From NCBI RefSeq assembly GCF_000961885.1, contig NZ_JZKH01000002.1, positions 124,001-188,000 of the forward strand: a stretch of 64,000 nt of DNA, in the 5' to 3' direction. A program made the position numbers and the translations under genes. Source of the stretch: Streptomyces rubellomurinus (lineage in GTDB: Bacteria; Actinomycetota; Actinomycetes; Streptomycetales; Streptomycetaceae). Of the stretch, positions 53,023 through 60,467 are shown piece by piece; the stretch's first letter is position 1; each line of letters starts with the position of its first letter. The notes under the pieces were generated by a model. The model did not search any database. It was given only the letters and a program-made list of their open reading frames with translations, and was not told the origin of the DNA.

Positions 53023-53265
53023 ATGGAGATGCGGATCGGGCCGGTGGGGGTGGCGCTGCGCTTCGCGGAGAGCGTCCTGCTCGCGCCCGGCCAGCGGCGC
53101 GCGCGGCGCAACGCCTGGGCGGCGGTCTGCGAGAACCGCCGGTACGCGGCGGACCGCCGGCACGACGCGGCGGCGACGGCCACGACGGCGGGGGCCACGA
53201 CGGTGAGGGCCACGACGGCGACGGCAGCGGGCGGCCGGGGGGCGGGCCGGTCCGGGCGCCGCTGA
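53023..53265 (+). CDS. Small hypothetical protein between lipA and DUF4191 gene
   Basis: 80 residues: EMRIGPVGVALRFAESVLL, a basic segment (GQRRARRNAWAAVCENRRYAA) and an Ala/Thr-rich tail. ATG 53023 has GAGAGGAG 9 bases upstream, a strong ribosome binding site. A small gene commonly sits here in streptomycetes. The tail is low complexity and may be variable. Function unknown. Confidence 0.6.
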   Translation: MEMRIGPVGVALRFAESVLLAPGQRRARRNAWAAVCENRRYAADRRHDAAATATTAGATTVRATTATAAGGRGAGRSGRR

Positions 53266-53406
53266 GGGCCGGGCCGAGGCCGGGCCGAGGCCGGCTGCTC
53301 CGGACGGTCGCTGTCCGCGACGGCGCACCGACGCCCGGGTCACGGTTCGGGCGAACGGGTACCCGGGCTTGGATATCCCGCACCCGTGCCACGTACCATG
53401 AGCCTT

Positions 53407-54096
53407 ATGGCGAGGGAAACATCCGAGAACCCCGGGCGGCTGAAGCAGATCGGCCGGGCGTACAAAATGACCAAAGAGGTCGACCCCAAGATCGGCCTGA
53501 TCATTGCCGGCGTCGGCCTGCTGACCTTCGGCGTGTTCCTCGCCATCGGCTTCGCGATCGACCACCCCATCTACCTGGGCATCCTGGGCTTCATCGTGGC
53601 CGTCCTGACGGTCGCGATCGTCTTCGGCCGCCGGGCCGAGCGCGCCGCGTTCGGGCAGATGGAGGGGCAGCCGGGGGCCGTCGCGGCAGTGCTGGACAAC
53701 ATCCGGCGCGGCTGGAGCTCCAGCACCACGCCGGTCGCGATCACCCGTAACCAGGACGCGGTCTACCGCGCCGTGGGCCGGGCCGGCATCGCGCTGATCG
53801 GCGAGGGCAACCCGAACCGGGTGCGCCAGCTGCTGGCCTCCGAGAAGAAGAAGATGGCCCGGATCGTCGGCGACATCCCGGTGCACGACATCGTGGTGGG
53901 CAACAGCGAGGGCGAGGTCCCGCTGAAGAAGCTGCAGATCCACCTGATGCGGCTGCCCCGCGCCATCACCGCCGCCCAGGTCACCGAGACCAACGACCGG
54001 CTGCGCGCGCTGGGCGACCTGCTCTCCAAGGCGCCGATCCCCAAGGGCCCGATGCCCAAGGGCGCCCGGATGCCCAAGGGCGGCCAGGTCCGCTGA
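53407..54096 (+). CDS. DUF4191 membrane protein
   Basis: 229 residues. Basic N-terminus (RLKQIGRAYKMTKEVDPK), two membrane helices (~32-50 IGLIIAGVGLLTFGVFLA and ~57-77 YLGILGFIVAVLTVAIVF), then a cytosolic alpha/beta domain with TRNQDAVYRAVGRAGIALIGEG and a Lys/Pro-rich tail. Conserved between lipA and glnA across actinobacteria; function unknown. ATG 53407 lies 7 bases after TACCAT and lacks a Shine-Dalgarno sequence, suggesting leaderless translation. Confidence 0.88.
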   Translation: MARETSENPGRLKQIGRAYKMTKEVDPKIGLIIAGVGLLTFGVFLAIGFAIDHPIYLGILGFIVAVLTVAIVFGRRAERAAFGQMEGQPGAVAAVLDNIRRGWSSSTTPVAITRNQDAVYRAVGRAGIALIGEGNPNRVRQLLASEKKKMARIVGDIPVHDIVVGNSEGEVPLKKLQIHLMRLPRAITAAQVTETNDRLRALGDLLSKAPIPKGPMPKGARMPKGGQVR

Positions 54097-54120
54097 CCCC
54101 CTCTCCCTCCGACTGGTACA

Positions 54121-54163
54121 CCGAACGGCCCCGCCGCGGAAGCTCCGCGGCGGGGCCGTTCGG
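54121..54163 (+). terminator. Terminator of the DUF4191 gene
   Basis: A perfect 20-bp stem: CCGAACGGCCCCGCCGCGGA, loop AGC, then its complement ending GGGGCCGTTCGG. It lies 25 bases after the stop and can also serve the convergent RDD gene. Confidence 0.92.
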
Positions 54164-54165
54164 TG

Positions 54166-54200
54166 TTCGTGGTTCGTGGTTCGTGGCTCGTGGTTCGTGG
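54166..54200. repeat. Five tandem TTCGTGG units
   Basis: A 7-bp unit TTCGTGG is repeated five times head to tail (the fourth reads CTCGTGG), directly behind the terminator. Simple-sequence expansion is likely. Confidence 0.8.
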
Positions 54201-54251
54201 CGACGGCGGGCGGTTCGCGCCGGATCCCGACCTCGTCGGATCCCGACCCCG

Positions 54252-54719
54252 TCAGATCCTGACCTCGACCGTGCCGACCGCCTTGTCGTGCAGGCCGCGG
54301 GTGTCCCGGTCCCAGACCAGCGGCGGCACCACCAGGCAGAGCAGCAGGGTGCGCAGCAGGACCTGCGGGATGGTCGCGCGGCCGCCGTCCAGCCGGACGA
54401 CCCGCAGGCCGAACAGCCGCTTGCCGAGCGTCGTGCCGGTGGTGGAGAGCAGCAGGGCCGCCATCACGAAGTAGAGCGGGCTGGTCCACAGGTTCGCCTC
54501 GGAGGCGTCGCCCTTGGCGAGCAGCCCGTACGCGATCATCGCGACCAGCCAGCCGTCCACGAACAGGGCGCCGATCCGGCGGCCCGGGCCGGCGATCGAG
54601 CCGGGGCCCTCCTTGGGCAGGCCGAGGCGCTCGCCGCGGTGGCCGAAGTCGGCGCCCATCTTCTCGGCGGCCGCCTTAGGGCCGTCGATCCACGATCCCA
54701 ACGCTTCTCTGGTGTCCAC
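54252..54719 (-). CDS. RDD family membrane protein
   Basis: 155 residues. The RDD signature is present: GRRIGALFVDGWLVAMIAYGLL (Arg-Asp in helix 1), TLGKRLFGLRVVRLDGG and WDRDTRGLHDKAVGTVEV. Three membrane helices. RDD proteins are small membrane proteins, some acting in ion transport; the role here is unknown. GTG 54719 lies 6 bases after TAGTGT, so the mRNA is probably leaderless. Divergent from glnA. Confidence 0.9.
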   Translation of the reverse strand: MDTREALGSWIDGPKAAAEKMGADFGHRGERLGLPKEGPGSIAGPGRRIGALFVDGWLVAMIAYGLLAKGDASEANLWTSPLYFVMAALLLSTTGTTLGKRLFGLRVVRLDGGRATIPQVLLRTLLLCLVVPPLVWDRDTRGLHDKAVGTVEVRI

Positions 54720-54923
54720 GAATCCACACTAACCGGGCTCACGCGCCAGCCCGGCATCGGCTCCCCCGTCGCCGGGGGCGTTGTCCACGACCGAGTGAAT
54801 CCCGGTGGCCGGCCCTTGAGACCTAACGCCCAAGTGGTCCAGACCAATCCAGCGGCGCCACCTCGGGAGGCGGGTCGTTTTGCCCCGTCCCGTACGCCTT
54901 TGCCGCCCGCTCGGCGACCGCGC

Positions 54924-54977
54924 GTAACATTCGGGAAATGAAGGGGTCACCGAGCGGAAACGACCCGTTCCTAGGGT
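54924..54977 (+). promoter_or_regulatory. GlnR box and promoter of glnA
   Basis: GTAAC-N6-GAAAT-N6-GTCAC-N6-GAAAC at 54924-54961 fits the actinomycete GlnR operator (two GTnAC/GAAAC pairs with 6-base spacing) with one mismatch. TAGGGT (54972-54977) is a good -10 box ten bases further. GlnR activates glnA under nitrogen limitation in streptomycetes. Confidence 0.88.
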
Positions 54978-55006
54978 GAGCCCCATTCGCACGCCGAGGA
55001 GGACGA

Positions 55007-56419
55007 ATGTTCAACAACGCCGCCGAAGTGAAGCAGTTCATCCAGGACAACGACGTGAAGTTCGTCGACGTCCGCTTCTGCGACCTGCCGGGCGTCATGC
55101 AGCACTTCTCCGTACCTGCGGCGACCTTCGACCCGTCCGAGACCCTGATGTTCGACGGTTCGTCGATCCGCGGCTTCCAGGCCATCCACGAGTCCGACAT
55201 GGCCCTCGTCCCGGACCTCGCCACCGCCCGACTCGACCCGTTCCGGGCCGAGAAGCACCTCAACATCAACTTCTTCATCCAGGACCCGGTCACCGGCGAG
55301 GCCTACAGCCGCGACCCGCGCAACGTCGCCAAGAAGGCCGAGGCCTACCTCGCCTCCTCCGGCATCGCCGACACCGCCTACTTCGGGCCCGAGGCCGAGT
55401 TCTACGTCTTCGACTCGGTGCGCTTCGAGACCAGCGCCAACGCGTCCTTCTACCACATCGACTCGGAGGCCGGCGCCTGGAACTCCGGCGCCGCCGAGGG
55501 CGACGTGCGCGGCTACAAGGTCAAGTACAAGGGCGGCTACTTCCCCATCCCGCCGGTCGACCACTTCGCCGACCTGCGCGCCGAGATGTCGCTGGAGCTC
55601 GCCGCGGCCGGCCTGGAGGTCGAACGCCAGCACCACGAGGTCGGCACGGCCGGCCAGGCGGAGATCAACTACAAGTTCAACACCCTGCTGCACGCCGCCG
55701 ACGACCTGATGCTGTTCAAGTACATCATCAAGAACGTCGCCTGGCGGGCGGGCAAGACCGCCACCTTCATGCCCAAGCCGATCTTCGGCGACAACGGCTC
55801 CGGCATGCACGTCCACCAGTCGCTCTGGACCGAGGGCACGCCGCTCTTCTACGACGAGCAGGGCTACGCCGGCCTCTCCGACACCGCCCGCTACTACATC
55901 GGCGGCCTGCTCCGGCACGCCCCCTCGCTGCTCGCCTTCACCAACCCCTCGGTGAACTCCTACCACCGCCTGGTCCCCGGCTTCGAGGCCCCGGTCAACC
56001 TCGTCTACTCGCAGCGCAACCGCTCGGCCGCGATCCGCATCCCGATCACCGGCTCCAACGCCAAGGCCAAGCGCATCGAGTTCCGCGCCCCGGACCCGTC
56101 CTCCAACCCCTACCTGGCCTTCTCCGCCATGCTGATGGCCGGCCTCGACGGCATCCGCAACAAGATCGAGCCGCTGGAGCCCGTCGACAAGGACCTCTAC
56201 GAGCTCGCCCCCGAGGAGCACGCCAACGTCCCCCAGGTGCCCTCCTCCCTCCCGGCCGTCCTCGACGCCCTGGAAGCCGACCACGAGTACCTCCTCGCGG
56301 GCAACGTCTTCACCCCGGACCTGATCGAGACCTGGATCGACTTCAAGCGCACCAACGAGATCGCCCCGATCGCCCTCCGCCCCCACCCGCACGAGTTCGA
56401 GCTGTACTACGACCTGTAG
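55007..56419 (+). CDS. glnA: Glutamine synthetase type I
   Basis: 470 residues, full length. Makes glutamine from glutamate, ammonia and ATP; dodecameric, cytosolic. Motifs: [31 protein letters not shown], the ATP loop [16 protein letters not shown] and NRSAAIRIP. The adenylylation tyrosine is Tyr398 in [11 protein letters not shown], so GlnE-type control is expected. ATG with GAGGAGGA upstream. No strong intrinsic terminator follows; instead a 16-bp inverted repeat begins 10 bases after the stop. Confidence 0.98.
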   Translation: MFNNAAEVKQFIQDNDVKFVDVRFCDLPGVMQHFSVPAATFDPSETLMFDGSSIRGFQAIHESDMALVPDLATARLDPFRAEKHLNINFFIQDPVTGEAYSRDPRNVAKKAEAYLASSGIADTAYFGPEAEFYVFDSVRFETSANASFYHIDSEAGAWNSGAAEGDVRGYKVKYKGGYFPIPPVDHFADLRAEMSLELAAAGLEVERQHHEVGTAGQAEINYKFNTLLHAADDLMLFKYIIKNVAWRAGKTATFMPKPIFGDNGSGMHVHQSLWTEGTPLFYDEQGYAGLSDTARYYIGGLLRHAPSLLAFTNPSVNSYHRLVPGFEAPVNLVYSQRNRSAAIRIPITGSNAKAKRIEFRAPDPSSNPYLAFSAMLMAGLDGIRNKIEPLEPVDKDLYELAPEEHANVPQVPSSLPAVLDALEADHEYLLAGNVFTPDLIETWIDFKRTNEIAPIALRPHPHEFELYYDL

Positions 56420-56428
56420 AAACCCCCT

Positions 56429-56500
56429 CTGACCTGCGGAAACGCAGTTGGATCTCTCATCGTTTCCGCAGGTCAGGCAGGGTCCTGACCTGCGGAAACG
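56429..56500. repeat. Three copies of a 16-bp word, two inverted and one direct
   Basis: CTGACCTGCGGAAACG occurs at 56429-56444 and 56485-56500, with the exact reverse complement at 56461-56476. Copies 1 and 2 can form a 16-bp stem with a 16-base loop, perhaps the glnA terminator; copy 3 repeats copy 1. This sits at the switch from conserved chromosome to variable DNA and could be a recombinase site or small repeat element. Confidence 0.85.
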
Positions 56501-56533
56501 CGCGGAGAGGGGTCGGCTGTAGCATCCCCTGGG

Positions 56534-56587
56534 ACTCGCGATGTGAAATGAGTGTGAAATGAGCACGCGTAGATCGAACTCGCGATG
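56534..56587. repeat. Nested short repeats at the island junction
   Basis: TGTGAAATGAG is duplicated in tandem (56542-56552 and 56553-56563), and ACTCGCGATG flanks it as a direct repeat (56534-56543 and 56578-56587). The arrangement resembles a recombination or excision scar, but no integrase gene is visible. Confidence 0.7.
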
Positions 56588-56957
56588 ATCACGCCGTTGC
56601 CCTTGCCAGCACTGGGCAGTCCGCCATCTCGCTACTTTCCGTAGTCGCCGTTCGGGGCTGCAGACTCAACAGGTTCGATCTTTGGCCAACACTGCCTCTC
56701 CCGCAGGCAAGGCGTCACCCACACTCGCCAGCTCCCGCCGATCCAGAGGACATCCGAGAAGGCAGGGAGTACGCCGGACCTCGACAGGCAAAGTCCGTCG
56801 AGAATCAGCTGGCTCAGGCAACACCAAGCCCGGCGGCGGCCACTGAGACGACGGCAGACAGGACGAACTGAGGCCAGCTGCCGAGCGGGCCGATCAGGAC
56901 TGCGCCTGCCCATGGCGAGGGCTGCGGCCAGAGTGGCCGGGGCTTCCAGGAGGGCGT

Positions 56958-57230
56958 TCAGTCGTCCGCAGGAAGCGGTACCCCAACGGTGGCTTGGAGG
57001 AGGGTCCGGTTGCCCTCGACGGCGCTGGCCAGCATGGACAGGGTGATCAGCAGGGCGGCGGGGCTGGGCATCGCGGTGAGGGTGAAGGTGGTGGCCCCAC
57101 TGGCGGCGATCAGTACGCCGGTGCGCGCTCGGGCGGCGAGCTGCGCGGTACAGGGCGGCCCAGCGTCTGCCCCAGGCCGCCCAGTCCGAGGGCCCGGGGC
57201 GCCAGCATCGAACTGAAGTAGCGCGCGTTC
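56958..57230 (-). pseudogene. Decayed fragment of a membrane transporter-like protein
   Basis: One minus-strand frame ending at 56958 reads hydrophobic helix sequence (GVLIAASGATTFTLTAMPSP, AALLITLSMLASAVEGNRTL) to a stop; about 60 codons upstream another frame gives similar-looking ARYFSSMLAPRALGLGGLG. There is no start codon or ribosome binding site, so this looks like the frameshifted tail of a lost membrane protein, perhaps an MFS transporter. Low confidence in identity. Between 56588 and 56957 I see nothing supportable. Confidence 0.3.
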
Positions 57231-57351
57231 AGTAGCAGACCATTCGGACTATATAAATCCGCTTGTCGGTGGCGTGTGGGACTCTTTGAACATGACGCTC
57301 CGGGGTAACTACTCCCAGCGAAGGTGCTCTAATACACACGGACGGTGTCTC

Positions 57352-57594
57352 ATGGGCGGCGCACGGGTGATACGCACAAACAGAGTCCTACCACCCGACC
57401 CGAACGGCTGTCGGTGGTGCGGCGACGTCCAAGGCCACCACGGCACACAGTGGGTGGCCTCGGTTGGTCAGCACACTTGGGCAGAGCCGACGCCTCAGCA
57501 GCGACTTCGCCGCATGCAGGCGCGGCGGGCGGCCCGGCAGGCCGCGTCCGCGGCAGTCACCACAGATGCGGCCCCGCGTTCCGGGCGCGGATGA
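57352..57594 (+). CDS. Small CxxC protein typical of streptomycete mobile regions
   Basis: 80 residues: RVIRTNRVLPPDPNGCRWCG, then HHGTQWVASVGQHTWAEPTPQQRLRRMQARRAA. The CRWCG knuckle, the His/Trp pattern and the PTPQQR helix recur in small proteins near phage and integrative elements of streptomycetes (from memory; function unknown). I used ATG 57352, where recognisable sequence begins; ATG 57292 is in frame. Its 3' end overlaps the convergent OLD gene by 38 bases. Confidence 0.55.
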   Translation: MGGARVIRTNRVLPPDPNGCRWCGDVQGHHGTQWVASVGQHTWAEPTPQQRLRRMQARRAARQAASAAVTTDAAPRSGRG

Positions 57595-58609
57595 CCAAAT
57601 CGTCGAAGAGTTCCGTGAGGGCCTCGGGAATGCGCTCCTTGGGCAGGTGCGCGGCGATCCCGACCATCAAGTCCTCCTTGGACTGAGGCCCCTCCAGGGA
57701 ACCAGTCTTGAACATGTCCAGCAGCGCGGAGCTGAACTTCTTGCCCGACCGCAGCCCGGCTACATCACCGGGCTGCCACGGCCCCGAGCCGTCGGTTCGC
57801 GGCCACAGGGCGTTGGCCGTGTCAGCCCAGTCCGCGTTCTGGAACAGGTCCTCCAGTTCGTTGGGCGCGCCTAGGTAGAAGCAGTGCTCGTCCGGGGTGA
57901 AGCCATACTGCTTGAGCTTGTCGTCGCGGAAGACCTGCTTCTGGTTCGTACGGCTGTCCTTGTCGACCACGAATGCCACATCCCGGTGGTGGCCGGCCAG
58001 GAACTGCGCGAAGCGCAGCGCGCCCTCGTTACTGCCGCCGGCCATCAGGCACACGCCTGCGGACTGGATAGGTACCCCGGCGTGCTTGCGGAACAGGATC
58101 GGGAACGCGGACGTCTCAGACACGCCCTCCACGGCGACGAAGAACCGCTCGTGCAGCAGGACGCTGTTGCGGAACCCGAGTGTCGTCGCGATGGTCGATA
58201 GGTGGCGGCGCACGTCCACGTCGGCGCCGCCTTCATCGAGGACCTCCACGCAGACCCGTCCCTGGTGGGTGCGCAGGTGCACCACTGAGGAGATGTCGAC
58301 CCCGTCGATCAGGTTGAGCGAGTGGGTGGCCACGATCACCCGGGCGTTTGGCTGGGCCGACTGCCCCTGGATGAGCGACATGATCCGCCGCTGGCGGGTG
58401 TAGTCCAGATGGGTGTCCGGCTCGTCGTAGACAAACACGACGTCGCTCGTGGTGCCGTCGTCGTTCTGGGTCAACTCATTGCTGCTCTCCCAGAGAGCCA
58501 GGGAGATACGGCGGGAACGGCCCGTTCCGGCCGAGGACAGCGGGATGCGACGTCCGCCCGCGTCCACAATGGTCAGTTCCACGCCAGTCAGGGCGGGCTT
58601 GACCTGCAC
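57557..58609 (-). CDS. C-terminal half of the OLD protein (Walker B and TOPRIM)
   Basis: 350 codons open from GTG 58609; if translated alone it would hold the signature region, Walker B and the TOPRIM nuclease but not Walker A. No good ribosome binding site was seen, and coding sequence clearly continues upstream through 58610-58747, so this is the second part of the interrupted gene rather than an independent one. Confidence 0.6.
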   Translation of the reverse strand: MQVKPALTGVELTIVDAGGRRIPLSSAGTGRSRRISLALWESSNELTQNDDGTTSDVVFVYDEPDTHLDYTRQRRIMSLIQGQSAQPNARVIVATHSLNLIDGVDISSVVHLRTHQGRVCVEVLDEGGADVDVRRHLSTIATTLGFRNSVLLHERFFVAVEGVSETSAFPILFRKHAGVPIQSAGVCLMAGGSNEGALRFAQFLAGHHRDVAFVVDKDSRTNQKQVFRDDKLKQYGFTPDEHCFYLGAPNELEDLFQNADWADTANALWPRTDGSGPWQPGDVAGLRSGKKFSSALLDMFKTGSLEGPQSKEDLMVGIAAHLPKERIPEALTELFDDLVIRARNAGPHLW

Positions 58610-58747
58610 CTTCGGGTCTAGCTCGACCGACGGCAGTTCGCAGCGGTCCGCGATGTGCTCGCGGATACGGTCGATGTCCGCAGTCAGCGAGTTCGCGAGG
58701 TACTCCTCAAGCTCCTCGACCCGCTTGGCGGCGTCATCGGCTCGGCT

Positions 58748-59389
58748 TTATTCCCGCAGGCGAGAGCCCAGCAAAGTATGGATCACCGTCTCAGGCGCCT
58801 GGACCGCATCGCCGCGGAAGTACACGAGCGACGGCAGCGCGGCCTCCACGGAAGAGTCCGCTGCTACCCACGCGTCGACCTGCGGCATGGTGTCGGCAAG
58901 CTGCCGCAGCGGCTGCTCCCAGCTGTCGCGCGCGGTGGCCGGGCCGGCCGGGAGTACGCCGTAGGAGTTCGCGGTCGCCTTCAAGGCAGGAAGCTTGAGT
59001 GACGCGAGGTCCTGTAGCGCCGCCTCCTCGCACACGCGGCGCCGCACCTCCAGGAACGAGCCCGCCTCCGGCCGGTAGCGGCGCCTGATCCGCACATGCT
59101 CGGGCAGGCCCAGGACTTCCTGCTCGTGGGGACGCAGTGCGAAGGAGCCCTCGACCACCGCCTGTGCCACGCGCGCCGGCGCGTCGGCGTCCTCGGCTTC
59201 GCCCTCGCCGAGGTAGGTCAGGTCACGCTCGCTGAGTGCTGTGCCCTCCAACAAGAACGCGAGGGCGTCCAACAGCGCCGTCTTCCCGCCCTCGTTCTGG
59301 CCGGTCAGTACGGTCTGCTGCAAGACCGGCACCTGCTTGATCTCCGCGAGGCAGCGGAAACCCTCGACCGACACATCACAAATCTGCAC
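58748..59389 (-). CDS. N-terminal half of the OLD protein (Walker A)
   Basis: 213 codons from GTG 59389 to the TAA at 58748. It contains strand MQICDVSVEGFRC, Walker A and the following helical region up to VIHTLLGSRLRE. On its own it could bind but probably not hydrolyse ATP, lacking Walker B. Confidence 0.65.
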   Translation of the reverse strand: MQICDVSVEGFRCLAEIKQVPVLQQTVLTGQNEGGKTALLDALAFLLEGTALSERDLTYLGEGEAEDADAPARVAQAVVEGSFALRPHEQEVLGLPEHVRIRRRYRPEAGSFLEVRRRVCEEAALQDLASLKLPALKATANSYGVLPAGPATARDSWEQPLRQLADTMPQVDAWVAADSSVEAALPSLVYFRGDAVQAPETVIHTLLGSRLRE

Positions 59390-59436
59390 GCACGCCTCGA
59401 CTTGGCCAGGAACGGGTGGGATTCAAAGGGGCCGGA

Positions 59437-59652
59437 TCAGCCCGCAAGCTTGCGAGTCGGGTAGCGCCCCTTGATATGCCGGGCCACAAACCCGCCCTTG
59501 CTCGCGGCGGCCAGCAGTGCGGTGTGCACCTCCGCGGGCACACGCGTGTACTCGTAAAGGGATCCGCTGTGGAAGGCGATCTGCAGGGTGCTGGAGCGGT
59601 CGTCGTAGCCAACGGACAGGACATTAGTGGACTGGACCGGCTGGTGCAGCAC
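59437..59652 (-). CDS. KTSC-domain protein
   Basis: 71 residues forming one KTSC domain: SVGYDDRSSTLQIAFHSGSL, YEYTRVPAEVHTAL, then the Lys-Gly-rich AASKGGFVARHIKGRYP. GTG 59652 is preceded by GCAGGAGG, a strong ribosome binding site; an open frame runs further upstream and would add a hydrophobic segment, but lacks such a site. The domain is small and of unknown function, often in phage or mobile DNA. It lies 47 bases upstream of the OLD gene on the same strand, so the two are probably cotranscribed. Confidence 0.75.
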   Translation of the reverse strand: MLHQPVQSTNVLSVGYDDRSSTLQIAFHSGSLYEYTRVPAEVHTALLAAASKGGFVARHIKGRYPTRKLAG

Positions 59653-60119
59653 AGTGCCTCCTGCAATTGATGCGCCGGAAGGTGCCCGGTTGGCCGTTGA
59701 TGCTATCAGCAGTACGCCAAGAACCAGCCCGGAAAGGAGGTTGCGTCGGGCGGTGTGCCAACCATGCGACGGGGTGGGAGCCTGCAGGTTTGCCCGGGCC
59801 GGGCCGGCGCCGCCTGGCCTGACGTCACCCAGGCCCGGCGTCATGTTCTCCACCTCTAACGATCTGGTGCGTGATACCGGCGCGATCTGACCCACAGCGT
59901 TGCGGCGGCATGTTCAGGGCTCGCGACGTGGTCGCCGGCTGCCCTGCTGAGCAGGCCGCCGCCTCGGCCATTGACGGTCCGGACGGCTTCGGCATCGACG
60001 CGGGTTGCACCTCTGCGGCCACGGCGGAATTGTGGCTCGTCCAGGCCAAGTAGAGCCTGCGAGGCTCCGCTCGGTCCGATGCCGACGCGGTCGGCAAGCT
60101 GATCGGCGGGCTGCTGGCG
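59653..60119. other. Mostly non-coding gap upstream of the KTSC gene
   Basis: About 465 bases. It should hold the KTSC-OLD promoter (TAGCAT on the minus strand near 59702 is a possible -10). A plus-strand frame is open from 59871 but hits TAG at 60051 and then continues in frame into the ORF at 60120, so it may be the front of a degraded gene. Confidence 0.35.
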
Positions 60120-60467
60120 TTGGAAAACCGGGACTTCGACCGCTTCGACGGCCCTCTCCAGGCTCTGTCCGGACAAACCAGCGCCTATCATGCGCCCACT
60201 GCCCAAGTGCAGCTGGTCCTGCCCGCCATGGGCCCGAACCTGCCGACCTCCGAGTTCGTAGTAGCGGTCCAGTACGTGATCGCACGTCTTACAACGGATA
60301 TCGCCGTCCGAACCTTAAAGGCTGAGGACTTCCAACAGGACCTGATGCCCCGCTATGCATCAGCACTGGCATGGCAAATAAGGGAATTCTTGGAATTCAT
60401 GAGTAAATTCTCATCGCCTCACACAGAGAAGGCTCAATTTTCCGCAGCATCGCCTATCGGCTCCTGA
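60120..60467 (+). CDS. Hypothetical protein, possibly the rear of a degraded gene
   Basis: 115 codons from a TTG at 60120 (no clear ribosome binding site). The first part is GC-rich (ENRDFDRFDGPLQALSGQ), the second A+T-richer and helical (FVVAVQYVIARLTTDI, ALAWQIREFLEFMSKFS). The same frame is open upstream of an in-frame TAG at 60051. ATG 60228 is an alternative start. No domain recognised. It ends exactly next to the convergent kinase stop. Confidence 0.35.
   Translation: MENRDFDRFDGPLQALSGQTSAYHAPTAQVQLVLPAMGPNLPTSEFVVAVQYVIARLTTDIAVRTLKAEDFQQDLMPRYASALAWQIREFLEFMSKFSSPHTEKAQFSAASPIGS

Larger units (their letters stand above)
57557..59389 (-). pseudogene. OLD-family ATPase-TOPRIM endonuclease gene, interrupted by one in-frame TAA
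   Basis: One reading frame runs from GTG 59389 (GAGG upstream) to 57557, 610 codons before the final stop, broken only by TAA at codon 214 (58748-58750). Sequence on both sides is continuous: SMC/ABC-type ATPase with Walker A GQNEGGKTALLDAL (Lys36), a signature-like SSAGTGRSRRISLALW, Walker B VYDEPDTHLD (~322) and H-loop ATHSLNL; then a TOPRIM nuclease domain with VEGVSE (Glu421), VVDKDS (Asp476/Asp478) and NELEDLF. This is the OLD (overcoming lysogenisation defect) architecture, found in phage-defence nucleases. No UvrD-like partner is adjacent, so it is not Gabija. The break may be a recent nonsense mutation, a sequencing error, or a split but complementing gene. Confidence 0.85.

Noticed and set aside
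56429..56500. CRISPR-like array
   Set aside because: Only three 16-bp copies, one inverted, with unequal spacing and no cas genes in the window.
56570..56640. tRNA-like sequence (ATCGAACTCGCGATGATC) at the island junction
   Set aside because: It resembles a reversed T-arm, but no acceptor stem, anticodon arm or D-arm can be folded around it.
56632..56913. Minus-strand ORF of about 93 codons downstream of glnA
   Set aside because: Composition is Arg/Ser/Cys-rich without a ribosome binding site or recognisable motif; likely a chance frame.
57557..59389. Gabija defence system
   Set aside because: Gabija needs a UvrD-like GajB helicase next to the OLD-type GajA. None is adjacent on either side.
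59653..59895. Longer KTSC protein with an N-terminal membrane helix
   Set aside because: The upstream extension has no ribosome binding site, whereas GTG 59652 follows GGAGG and gives the usual domain length.
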